Origin: an uncultured Flavobacteriales bacterium
GTDB lineage: Bacteria; Bacteroidota; Bacteroidia; Palsa-965
Assembly (NCBI GenBank): GCA_946478675.1
Contig: CAMLEF010000071.1
Coordinates: 1-15,539 of the forward strand
DNA: 15,539 bases
Direction: 5' to 3'
Below are positions 6,058 through 13,409 of this stretch, in pieces (position 1 is the stretch's first letter; each line of letters opens with the position of its first letter). Made by a program: the position numbers and the translations under genes. Below the pieces are notes generated by a model. It saw only the letters and a list, made by a program, of their open reading frames with translations, had not been told where the DNA came from and did no database searches.

Positions 6058-8340
6058 TTAGCTATTGAACTTTCCTTTCAGCGCCGCAAGCTGGTCCTGC
6101 CAGTCGTTGCCCGATGATTTCTGCTGCTTCGATGAACCGCCACCGCCTTTCGGGATCGGCGGCGCTTTCTGCTGCTGTTTTTGCGCAGGAGCATTTTCAC
6201 CTTTCATCGAGAGCGCGATGCGTTTGCGTTTCACGTCGACTTCTGTAACGGTCACCATCACCTTCTGTCCGACCTTCACCACTTTGTTCGGATCATCGAC
6301 AAAACGATCGGCGAGCTGGCTGATGTGCACGAGCCCGTCCTGGTGAACGCCGATGTCGACGAACGCGCCGAAGTTGGTGACGTTGGTGACGATGCCCGGC
6401 AGGCGCATGTGCTCGCGCAGATCTTCGATCGCATTCACGCCGTCCTGGAACTTGAACACTTCGTACGTCTTGCGCGGGTCGCGGCCCGGCTTGTCAAGTT
6501 CCGCGAGAATATCATTCAGCGTCGGGAGGCCGACGGTTTCCGTCACGTATTTTTTCGCGTCGATCTTTTTGCGCTGCTCTTTATCCTGCATGAGCTCTTC
6601 GATGGAACAGCCGAGATCTTTCGCCATGCGCTCCACGATCGGGTACGATTCGGGATGCACCGCGCTGCGATCGAGCGGATGTTTGCCGTTGCGGATGCGC
6701 AGGAAGCCGGCCGCCTGCTCGAACACTTTTGCGCCGAGACGCGGAACGTCCGTCAGGTCCTTGCGCGAGCGGAACGGTCCGTGCTCATCGCGGAACTCGA
6801 CGATGCTTTTCGCCAGCGAAGGCCCGATGCCGGAAACGTACGACAGCAGTTGCTTGCTCGCCGTGTTCAATTCCACACCGACCGCGTTCACGCAGCTTTC
6901 GACGACTTCATCGAGCTTCTTCTTCAGCAGCGCCTGGTCGACGTCGTGCTGGTATTGTCCGACGCCGATGGATTTCGGATCGATCTTCACGAGCTCCGCC
7001 AGCGGATCGGCGAGACGGCGGCCAATGGAAACGGCGCCACGCACGGTCACGTCCTGGTCGGGGAATTCTTCGCGCGCCACGGCAGAAGCGGAATAGATCG
7101 AAGCGCCGCTTTCATTCACCATCACGATCATAATTTCTTTCGGCAATTCCGGGATGCTGCGCACGAACGCTTCCGTTTCGCGTCCTGCCGTTCCGTTGCC
7201 GATGGCGATCGCTTCCACCTGGTGTTTCGCGATGAGCCGGAAGAGCGTATCTTCGGCTTCGCGCACTTCACGCTGCGACTGGTGCGGGTAAATGACATCG
7301 TTCTCGAGCAACTTGCCCTGGCGGTCGAGCACCACGACTTTGCAACCGGTGCGGAAGCCGGGATCGATCGCGAGAATTGTTTTTTGTCCGAGCGCGGAAG
7401 CCAGCAGCAGCTCGCGCAGGTTTTGCGCAAACACTTCGATGGCTTTGATGTCGGCGTCGTCTTTCGTGAGCTGGCGGAATTCCGATTCGAGCGAAGGCTG
7501 CAGCAGTCGCTTGTACGAACCGCTAACGGCCGCTTTCATCTGGTCGGCGACTTCTCCCCGGCCCTTCACGAATTTTTTCTCGAGCAATGCAATCGCTTCT
7601 TCCATGTCGGGAGCGATATCGAGCAGCAGCACACCTTCGTTTTCACCGCGGCGCATCGCGAGCATCCGGTGCGAAGGCGTTTGCATGAGCGCTTCGTCCC
7701 AGTTGAAATAGTCGCGGAATTTTTCGCCTTCGTCTTCTTTGCCGGCAACGACGCGGCTGCGAACGAGCGCTTTTTCTTTGAAGAGCTTACGCATCGTATC
7801 GCGCGCTTCGCTGTCTTCGCTGATCATCTCGGCGAGAATATCGCGGGCGCCGTCAAGCGCATCATCGGCATCGGCAACGCCTTTTTCTGCGTCAATATAT
7901 TTCGCGGCTTCGGCATGCACGTCGAAAGCGGACTGCTCGAGAATTTTCAGCGCGAGCGGTTCGAGCCCTTTTTCGCGGGCGACGGTTGCGCGCGTTTTGC
8001 GCTTGGGTTTATACGGGAGATATAAATCTTCGAGAACGAGGATGGAATCGGCGGCAATGATTTTTTCACGCAACTCGTCGGTGAGCTTTCCCTGCGATTC
8101 GATCGTTTCGAGAATGAATTTGCGGCGTTGCTCGAGTGTGCGCAGCTGCTCCATGCGGTCGCGCACGTTGGCAATCTGTACTTCGTCGAGCGAGCCCGTC
8201 ATCTCTTTACGATAACGGGAGATGAATGGAATGGTGCCGCCTTCATCGAGGAGCGTGATCGTCGCTTCCACCTGGCTGATACCGATGCCCAGCTCGGCTG
8301 CGACTTTACGAATGTTTTGTCTTTCTGTGATCTCTGACAT
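6058..8340 (-). CDS. tex: Tex family transcription accessory protein (S1 RNA-binding)
   Basis: This large cytoplasmic nucleic-acid-binding protein has 760 residues from the chosen start. Tex proteins bind RNA and associate with transcription; the eukaryotic relative is Spt6. Domains in order are an N-terminal helical region with TIPFISRYRKEMTGSLDE (about 35-55), a YqgF/RNase H-like domain opening with ILAIDPGFRTGCKVVVLD (about 322-338), tandem helix-hairpin-helix motifs with LSYVSGIGPSLAKSIVEFR and LTDVPRLGAKVFEQAAGFLR (about 498-550), and an S1 domain, GIVTNVTNFGAFVDIGVHQD to RKRIALSMK (about 648-713). The last 45 residues are a Q/P/G/K-rich tail. A longer frame to 8376 adds 12 residues, but MSEITERQN is the family-like start and has a TATTTTTG box 18 bases upstream. 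Neighbours show no functional link. Confidence 0.95.
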   Translation of the reverse strand: MSEITERQNIRKVAAELGIGISQVEATITLLDEGGTIPFISRYRKEMTGSLDEVQIANVRDRMEQLRTLEQRRKFILETIESQGKLTDELREKIIAADSILVLEDLYLPYKPKRKTRATVAREKGLEPLALKILEQSAFDVHAEAAKYIDAEKGVADADDALDGARDILAEMISEDSEARDTMRKLFKEKALVRSRVVAGKEDEGEKFRDYFNWDEALMQTPSHRMLAMRRGENEGVLLLDIAPDMEEAIALLEKKFVKGRGEVADQMKAAVSGSYKRLLQPSLESEFRQLTKDDADIKAIEVFAQNLRELLLASALGQKTILAIDPGFRTGCKVVVLDRQGKLLENDVIYPHQSQREVREAEDTLFRLIAKHQVEAIAIGNGTAGRETEAFVRSIPELPKEIMIVMVNESGASIYSASAVAREEFPDQDVTVRGAVSIGRRLADPLAELVKIDPKSIGVGQYQHDVDQALLKKKLDEVVESCVNAVGVELNTASKQLLSYVSGIGPSLAKSIVEFRDEHGPFRSRKDLTDVPRLGAKVFEQAAGFLRIRNGKHPLDRSAVHPESYPIVERMAKDLGCSIEELMQDKEQRKKIDAKKYVTETVGLPTLNDILAELDKPGRDPRKTYEVFKFQDGVNAIEDLREHMRLPGIVTNVTNFGAFVDIGVHQDGLVHISQLADRFVDDPNKVVKVGQKVMVTVTEVDVKRKRIALSMKGENAPAQKQQQKAPPIPKGGGGSSKQQKSSGNDWQDQLAALKGKFNS

Positions 8341-8357
8341 ATGCGATAAATGAAAAG

Positions 8358-8365
8358 CAAAAATA
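8358..8365 (-). promoter_or_regulatory. -7 box for tex
   Basis: Read leftwards the bases are TATTTTTG, an exact match to TAnnTTTG, 17 bases upstream of the ATG at 8340. No clear -33 box. Confidence 0.4.
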
Positions 8366-8486
8366 ACCCTGCACACCGGCGCTCACGCGGGTTAGCACTG
8401 CGATAATTTTCAACGGATGTGGATAAGTTTTCCGGAAAAAAGAGCGTTTTACGAATAAGTATCTTCACAACTGAAAACGCCATCCC

Positions 8487-8603
8487 ATGAAAAAGATTAC
8501 GCTCGGGTTGCTTATCCGCACGATGACGCGATTTTTTCAACCGCAGATTACGCTGATGGGCGCAGATTTTTTTGCCACGAATTGCGCGGATTACACGGAT
8601 TGA
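8487..8603 (+). pseudogene. Possible remnant of a secreted-protein gene start
   Basis: A 38-codon frame begins MKKITLGLLIRTMTRFFQPQ, which looks like the first residues of a signal peptide. It then runs into the 9-nt word repeats and stops at 8601-8603. Upstream, TATCTTCA at 8459-8466 resembles a -7 box and lies 20 bases before the ATG. The layout suggests a plus-strand gene whose body was lost and whose downstream part is now repeat DNA. It may equally be chance, since the frame is short and the hydrophobic stretch is incomplete. Confidence 0.25.
8538..8602 (-). repeat. AATCTGCG and AATCCGCG/AATTCGTGG word repeats
   Basis: Read leftwards there are three abutting 9-mers at 8601-8575 (AATCCGTGT, AATCCGCGC, AATTCGTGG), then a run of A, then AATCTGCG-type words to 8542. 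The 9-mers match the set at 3015-3041. The block starts directly after the DUF1653 stop at 8608, so it would be in the 3' end of that transcript. Confidence 0.6.
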
Positions 8604-8607
8604 TTTT

Positions 8608-8832
8608 CTATTCTGCAAAAGCAAACCGCGGAACTTCTTTGCCGTCGACGATCACATTTTCCGAAAACATTTTCAGCGGGCGCACCCAAAGCTGATCTTT
8701 TCCGAATTCCGGTGAATCGTAGAGCGCTTTGTACAGCACGAGCTCTTCGAGTGTTTCCGAATGACGGACAGTGCCGAGCACTTCGTAGAATTTTCCTTTG
8801 TAATGGCGGTATTTCCCGGGACGCATAAGCAT
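8608..8832 (-). CDS. DUF1653 domain-containing protein
   Basis: This is a small soluble protein of unknown function, 74 residues from the ATG at 8832 (72 from the ATG at 8826). The sequence MRPGKYRHYKGKFYEVLGTV, RHSETLEELVLYKALYDS and LWVRPLKMFSENVIVDGKEV, then PRF, matches the whole DUF1653 pattern: GKYRHYKG, HSETLEE, YxALY, LWVRPxxMF and a closing VPRF. A longer frame to 8904 exists only because the hairpin repeat at 8846-8903 is open in this frame, so the extra 24 residues are not credible. It lies on the same strand as, and 75 bases after, the secreted phosphoesterase. No link in function is apparent. Confidence 0.85.
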   Translation of the reverse strand: MLMRPGKYRHYKGKFYEVLGTVRHSETLEELVLYKALYDSPEFGKDQLWVRPLKMFSENVIVDGKEVPRFAFAE

Positions 8833-8845
8833 TGCTGTAAAAAAA

Positions 8846-8903
8846 TGAACCTCGGAGACACGGGGACACAGAGAACTCCGTGCCTCCGTGTCTCCGTGGT
8901 TCA
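8846..8903. terminator. Hairpin of CTCCGTGT words after the phosphoesterase gene
   Basis: Two 24-base arms (8846-8869 and 8880-8903) pair at 21 of 24 positions around a 10-base loop. The right arm contains three abutting 8-mers, CTCCGTGC, CTCCGTGT and CTCCGTGG. The hairpin begins five bases after the phosphoesterase stop and ends 13 bases before the DUF1653 start, so it is placed to end or attenuate transcription between them. No T run follows. Confidence 0.6.
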
Positions 8904-8907
8904 CATT

Positions 8908-10620
8908 TTATTTTGTGTCATTGATGAAAAACTTTCCGGAGCTGCTGGAATTTTCCGTTGTGAGCCGGTAAAAATAAATTCCTCCTGCGCACGGCAGTAA
9001 GCTGATGGTAGTCTCCCCGGGAAAACATTTCGCAGAAGCAACCACATTTCCCAACACGTCATACAAGAAAATTTCTGCCGCAGAATTCGATTGCACGAGT
9101 AACTTTCCATCGAGAAACCTCACGCTGTTTGCCGGAACATCAGCTGCATTTATTCCAAGACAAGGATCGATAAAAATTCCTGCGGACGCGGTGTTCGCAC
9201 ATCCGGCAGCATTGACATACGCGTACGTCACCGTATTCATTCCCGAAGGCGCGAGAAACGGATCCATCGTATTTCCGCTGACGCCGTTGCCGGAAAAAAT
9301 TCCGCCCGCAGGATTTCCCGTCAGCGAAACCGGCAGCGCATTTTGGCACACGGTGTCGGTGGAAACGCTCATGCTCACGACGCTGCCGAACGTGGCAAAA
9401 CGCGAGTAGCCGGGAATCGTTACCGAAGTTCCGTCATCGGCAGTAGCGTACCAGTCGTAAGCTGTGTTCGCGGCGAGATTCGGGATTGTCACACAAACGT
9501 TTCCTGCAGAATCAACGTACGCGGAATCGATCGCGGCGTATGCGGTTTGCGGGTACAGCGTCATCGGCAGGAAGAACGCGCTGTTCGTGTCGTTCTCGAA
9601 AGTGTTCGTTACCGGCGAATAGGTTTTTACGTTCAGCGTATTCAGCTCCGGCGAGAACGTCATGATGCGCATTAATCCTCCGCCTCCGAACGGGCGACTC
9701 TGGTAATCGGCGAGGATCGTGTACGTCGTGTCGCCGTTGTAAATGCTTCTGCGTTTCGATTCCGCGCTGACGTGGCCGCAGAGCATGAGGCAAAGGTTCG
9801 GATTGTGCCGCAGCGCCTGGTATGTCAATGCGCCCTGCGGACCGAACGCGCCGATCGCATCGATGAGGTAATGGCTCACGATGATCGCGCGCCGCGACGG
9901 GTACGCCTGCAGCAAACTGTCGGCCCATGCCAGCACCGATGCATTCGCCGACGGATCATACTCGAGGCTGACAACGATAAAATCGTATCCTGAAGCGGAG
10001 AACAACTGGAAGCTATTATCGGCCAGCGTATCGTAATTGCCACCCCAGTAGCCGCGACCGCTGAAACGGTTCTCACTGAAGTATTGATTGAAAAACGTCG
10101 TCGTGCCGTTCGGATCACCGGTCGGCCATTGATCATGGTTGCCGACGCTCATCGTGTAGGAAATTCCGTCGGGCAGATTCGTCGTCAGCGGATCTTCGAT
10201 CAAACGCATCGCGGTGTCCGCGCGTTCCCATTCGGTGGGATCGCCGTTGTAGTCGCCGTTCTGCACGCAATCACCGAAATGACAAACGTGTGCAATGTTC
10301 AGCGAATCTTTGTGCGCCACGATCCAGGCTGTCTGCGCCTTGAACATTTCATTCGTGCCGTTGTTGAGCAGGCTCGTGTAATACTGCGTATCCGGCAAAC
10401 CCATCAGCGTAAAATCGCGCGGCGCATTCATCGCAGGGCGGAAATAAAACCGCACGAGCACGGAATCGCCATTGACATCGGTGACGCTGGCGCAAAGCGT
10501 TGCGGTAGTCGTTTGACAGCTGTCGCTATCGGCGGGAGCAGTAACATTTCCGAACGGTGCATTCTGCGCGATGGACAGCAGCGGAAGAATTGCGCAGAGA
10601 AATGCGAGAAGTTTTTTCAT
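8908..10620 (-). CDS. Secreted calcineurin-like metallophosphoesterase with type IX sorting domain
   Basis: This is a 570-residue exported protein. A signal peptide covers residues 1-19 (MKKLLAFLCAILPLLSIAQ). A short beta-rich segment (about 30-62) precedes the metallophosphoesterase domain (about 70-330), whose metal motifs are LPDTQYY (Asp77), HFGDCVQNGD (Asp117), SVGNHDQ (Asn161-Asp163), IIVSHY (His250) and CGHVS (His283). The second histidine of the usual GHxH is Ser285, so one metal site may be altered. A fibronectin III-like segment (about 358-412), a PKD-like repeat with VCQNALPVSLTGNPAGGIFS (about 415-486) and a C-terminal sorting domain (about 490-570, ending GGIYFYRLTTENSSSSGKFF) follow. 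The product should cross the outer membrane by type IX secretion and be surface-bound or released. Substrate unknown. TACCTTGT at 10654-10647, one mismatch from a -7 box, lies upstream. Confidence 0.88.
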   Translation of the reverse strand: MKKLLAFLCAILPLLSIAQNAPFGNVTAPADSDSCQTTTATLCASVTDVNGDSVLVRFYFRPAMNAPRDFTLMGLPDTQYYTSLLNNGTNEMFKAQTAWIVAHKDSLNIAHVCHFGDCVQNGDYNGDPTEWERADTAMRLIEDPLTTNLPDGISYTMSVGNHDQWPTGDPNGTTTFFNQYFSENRFSGRGYWGGNYDTLADNSFQLFSASGYDFIVVSLEYDPSANASVLAWADSLLQAYPSRRAIIVSHYLIDAIGAFGPQGALTYQALRHNPNLCLMLCGHVSAESKRRSIYNGDTTYTILADYQSRPFGGGGLMRIMTFSPELNTLNVKTYSPVTNTFENDTNSAFFLPMTLYPQTAYAAIDSAYVDSAGNVCVTIPNLAANTAYDWYATADDGTSVTIPGYSRFATFGSVVSMSVSTDTVCQNALPVSLTGNPAGGIFSGNGVSGNTMDPFLAPSGMNTVTYAYVNAAGCANTASAGIFIDPCLGINAADVPANSVRFLDGKLLVQSNSAAEIFLYDVLGNVVASAKCFPGETTISLLPCAGGIYFYRLTTENSSSSGKFFINDTK

Positions 10621-10658
10621 CGGACCAAAGCGGGCGCTGTGGTATTACAAGGTAAGGG

Positions 10659-12287
10659 CTATTTTATTCCTTTTCTCTTAGTTCCAGCAGTCTGAATATG
10701 ATTACCACAATGTCCTATAACTATTAAACGCCTATCACGGTCAACTGCAAAGTGTACCCTGAAGCTATTTGAAGGATCACTTCCTATTTTAATATGGGGA
10801 ATAATATCGTAGGATTTACCTTCAAAAAATATACTCCTCATTTTCAAGAGTTTATTATTGGCCTTTGTTTGACTACTATCTGACATTGAAAAATCATAGC
10901 CAGCTCGCTGCATATATTCAATTTCAATTTCCTTGGCAGACCGCTCATCTCCAAAAAACAATGGATAAAGCGTCTCACCAATTGACCACAAGCAAGCCCA
11001 GCATTTATTTATATCACGAAACGTGGAATCTCTTGCAGATTCGATTGCTTCGTGAGCAAAAACAACTCTTCCATCCCAAATTTTCGCTAAAAGATCAACG
11101 ACCTCTACAACAGACGAGGGAAGAGTTGAGAACATTTTAAGCGCAGAATTATCTACTTGTCGCTCTTTGAAAAGTTTCTGAAGATGCTCATTCCTTTCTT
11201 TAAGTGCCTTATTTTCGAACTCTTTTTCCCGTAAAGATTGCTCGATTGTCTCATACATATCATTCAACCATTCCACTTCTTTTCTAAGATTGCTTCGCTC
11301 TTGGTCTAATTGAGAATTCTCGTGTTCAAAAGCAGCCATCCACTCTTTATTTTGAGCGGCAGATGCTGCAAGACGCTCCGAATCCATTTTATTTAAGACT
11401 TCGTCAAAATTCAGCTGTTCAGCATCTGATTTAAATGCATTCCTCCTCACTAAAGAGGCAACTAATGAGTTATGCATAGCTTCAGCCCCCACACTATTTA
11501 TATAATACCAATTAAATGCCCGATGGCGTTTATAATCTTCCGGTCTATTGATATTTATTTGTGGACTGAAAATCCTAATCATTCCGCGGCTACACCGATA
11601 ATTATTCCCAAGTCTTTCGGCAATCATATCATCAACTCTTGGACTTTCAGACACAAAAACAAAAGCAGCACCCGCTAGTAAACGAGCCACTCTTCCCGCC
11701 ATATTTTCAATATTATCTTGAAATCCTCTTCTATATGAAAAATAAACAAGCGGAGCTAAACGATCATTATCCAATAAAAAATGCTGTTGAAAAACATCAA
11801 ATTGTTTCTCTGTCACCTGTATTGCGATTGGCTGCAAAGGGTGCTTTCCGTAAAAAGGAATCCAACAATCTGTCTTCCTTAATATTTCATGAATTATCCC
11901 TGGTGTTGTTGCTTGTGGGGCAGGTGGCTCAACGCCAACATATTCATCTAAAACAAAATGATAAACGAATAAATCAAGCCTATATTTCTGCCCCGCCTTT
12001 TTGACTATCGCATCCACTCTCCATCTTCTAAATCCGAAGTCAACATCAGGATGAACTAATTTTAATGCCCAAAGTTCTATATCGCGCTTCTCGTTGGCTA
12101 CAATAAGAGTCTCTACAAATCCTCTTGAAAAGGACGTCTTTGAAGTTGTCTTAATATTGTGATTCAACCATGCCGGCATACGCTTTGCCGCCCAAGTCCA
12201 GATGGTCGAAATAAGCTCATCAACACTTTTATCCTCCTTAATGTGTAAATAAAACGAACATCTATAATGAATCCGATTTTCACTCAT
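10659..12287 (-). CDS. Uncharacterised coiled-coil protein, AT-rich orphan, possibly horizontally acquired
   Basis: I do not recognise this 542-residue protein. There is no signal peptide or membrane segment, so it should be cytoplasmic. Residues 1-290 look globular, with LVYFSYRRGF (180-189), RLLAGAAFVFVSESP (202-216) and RCSRGMIRIFSP (231-242), which could form an alpha/beta core. Residues about 298-378 are strongly charged and heptad-like, a probable coiled coil. The last 70 residues contain HIKIG (498-502), FRVHFAVDRD (509-518) and RLIVIGHCGNHI (520-531), a compact beta-rich end that faintly recalls RelE-fold proteins; that comparison is weak. Base composition is unlike the neighbours: 22 of 60 G/C at 11161-11220 and 19 of 60 at 11761-11820, against 35 of 60 at 6601-6660. 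It stands between unrelated genes without mobility genes or visible terminal repeats. A stand-alone defence or regulatory function is speculation. Confidence 0.75.
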   Translation of the reverse strand: MSENRIHYRCSFYLHIKEDKSVDELISTIWTWAAKRMPAWLNHNIKTTSKTSFSRGFVETLIVANEKRDIELWALKLVHPDVDFGFRRWRVDAIVKKAGQKYRLDLFVYHFVLDEYVGVEPPAPQATTPGIIHEILRKTDCWIPFYGKHPLQPIAIQVTEKQFDVFQQHFLLDNDRLAPLVYFSYRRGFQDNIENMAGRVARLLAGAAFVFVSESPRVDDMIAERLGNNYRCSRGMIRIFSPQININRPEDYKRHRAFNWYYINSVGAEAMHNSLVASLVRRNAFKSDAEQLNFDEVLNKMDSERLAASAAQNKEWMAAFEHENSQLDQERSNLRKEVEWLNDMYETIEQSLREKEFENKALKERNEHLQKLFKERQVDNSALKMFSTLPSSVVEVVDLLAKIWDGRVVFAHEAIESARDSTFRDINKCWACLWSIGETLYPLFFGDERSAKEIEIEYMQRAGYDFSMSDSSQTKANNKLLKMRSIFFEGKSYDIIPHIKIGSDPSNSFRVHFAVDRDRRLIVIGHCGNHIQTAGTKRKGIK

Positions 12288-12357
12288 AAATTAGGGATTG
12301 GGTCGTTGCAATTTACAACAATCCAATTATTCAAGAAAACCAAATATTAAACAATAA

Positions 12358-13329
12358 TTAATGGCGGAACCACTCCAGCGTCATCCGCAACCCCTCTTCC
12401 GCCTGCACTTCCGGCGCATAACCGAACGTGTTTTTCGCGCGTGAAATATCCGCCAGTGAATCGCGGATCTCGCCTTTGCGCGCCTCACGATAAACGGCAT
12501 CCTGCTTCGAGCCGAGCGCGTCACGAAGAATAGAATACACTTTGTTGATCGAAATGGAATTGCCTGCAGCGATATTGAAGACTTTGCCTTTCACGTTCGC
12601 ATCGTCCGCAAACAGCGCGCGCATGTTCGCCTGCACCGCGTTTGCTACGTACGTGAAATCGCGCGATTGTCCGCCGTCGCCGTTGATGTAGACTGGCGTG
12701 TTTCGCATCAGCCCGTCGATGAACAGCGGGATCGCCGCCGCGTATTCGCCTTTCGGATTTTGTCGCGGACCGAAGATGTTGAAGTAGCGCAAGCCAACGG
12801 TAACGAGCCCGTACACTTCGGCAAACACCAACGCATATTGCTCGTTCAGCACTTTCGTCACTGCGTACGGTGAAAGTGCGTGGCCGGTGCGTTCTTCGGT
12901 CTTCGGCATATCGGCATTATCTCCATACACGGAAGACGACGAAGCGTAAACGAACTTTTTCACTTTCGCATCGCGCGCTGCCACGAGCATGTTGAGGAAA
13001 CCCGTCGCATTGACTTCGTGCGTCGCCAGCGGATTATCGATGGAACGCGGAACGGAACCGAGTGCCGCGTGGTGCAACACAAAATCAATTCCTTCGCAAG
13101 CGGCTTTACACTTCGCAGGTTCCGTGATCGAACCATTGATGAAGGTGAACCGATCATCACCGGAAAATGCATTGATATTTTCCAGAAATCCCGTCGCAAG
13201 ATTATCCAGCACCCGCACTTCCTTCGCGCCGTTCGCCAGCAAATATTCGACAAGATGCGAGCCGATGAAGCCGGCGCCGCCGGTCACGAGAAAACGGTAA
13301 TTGGAAATATCGGAAGTAAGCCAAGGCAT
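12358..13329 (-). CDS. wbpP: WbpP/TviC-type UDP-N-acetylglucosamine 4-epimerase
   Basis: This cytoplasmic SDR-family epimerase interconverts UDP-GlcNAc and UDP-GalNAc, or their uronic acids. It has 323 residues. The NAD-binding motif TGGAGFIGS is at 16-24, the serine track ASSSSVYGD near 129-137, and catalytic Tyr155 and Lys159 are in SPYAVTK. The stretch AALGSVPRSIDNP (88-100) and LRYFNIFGPRQNPKGEYAA (180-198) are characteristic of the WbpP/TviC branch rather than GalE. YINGDGGQSRDFTYVANAVQAN (214-235) matches the same branch. Start at 13329: a longer frame to 13401 adds 24 residues encoded by the GGTTGG repeat. It belongs with the dehydrogenase at 15026, which would oxidise its substrate or product. 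Confidence 0.88.
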   Translation of the reverse strand: MPWLTSDISNYRFLVTGGAGFIGSHLVEYLLANGAKEVRVLDNLATGFLENINAFSGDDRFTFINGSITEPAKCKAACEGIDFVLHHAALGSVPRSIDNPLATHEVNATGFLNMLVAARDAKVKKFVYASSSSVYGDNADMPKTEERTGHALSPYAVTKVLNEQYALVFAEVYGLVTVGLRYFNIFGPRQNPKGEYAAAIPLFIDGLMRNTPVYINGDGGQSRDFTYVANAVQANMRALFADDANVKGKVFNIAAGNSISINKVYSILRDALGSKQDAVYREARKGEIRDSLADISRAKNTFGYAPEVQAEEGLRMTLEWFRH

Positions 13330-13335
13330 GGGAAG

Positions 13336-13408
13336 GGGGTTGGTAGGTTGGTTGAGTTGGTTAGGTTGGTTGGACATAACAAACCAACTTAACCAACCCA
13401 ACCAACTA
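13336..13408. repeat. GGTTGG-word inverted repeat between rfbB and the epimerase gene
   Basis: The left arm is a run of GGTTGG, GAGTTGG and TAGGTTGG words (13338-13374). The right arm is ACCAACTTAACCAACCCAAC-type words (13383-13406), with a short ACATAACA-type loop between. The arms pair imperfectly over about 25 bases. It is the third unit of the family seen at 5042-5246 and fills the whole gap between the rfbB stop (13410) and the epimerase start (13329). Confidence 0.7.
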
Positions 13409-13409
13409 T

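Noticed and set aside
6181..8025. Open frame of 614 codons on the plus strand opposite tex
   Set aside because: It is fully antisense to a clear tex gene, rich in Arg, His, Phe and Ala as expected from the complement of a GC-rich gene, and shows no known domain.
8418..8426. Perfect DnaA box (TTATCCACA on the minus strand)
   Set aside because: A single box without a cluster, an AT-rich unwinding region or dnaA/dnaN-type neighbours does not support an origin.
10621..12357. Insertion sequence or integrative element carrying the AT-rich gene
   Set aside because: No transposase, integrase, tRNA, terminal inverted repeats or target duplication could be found at either edge.
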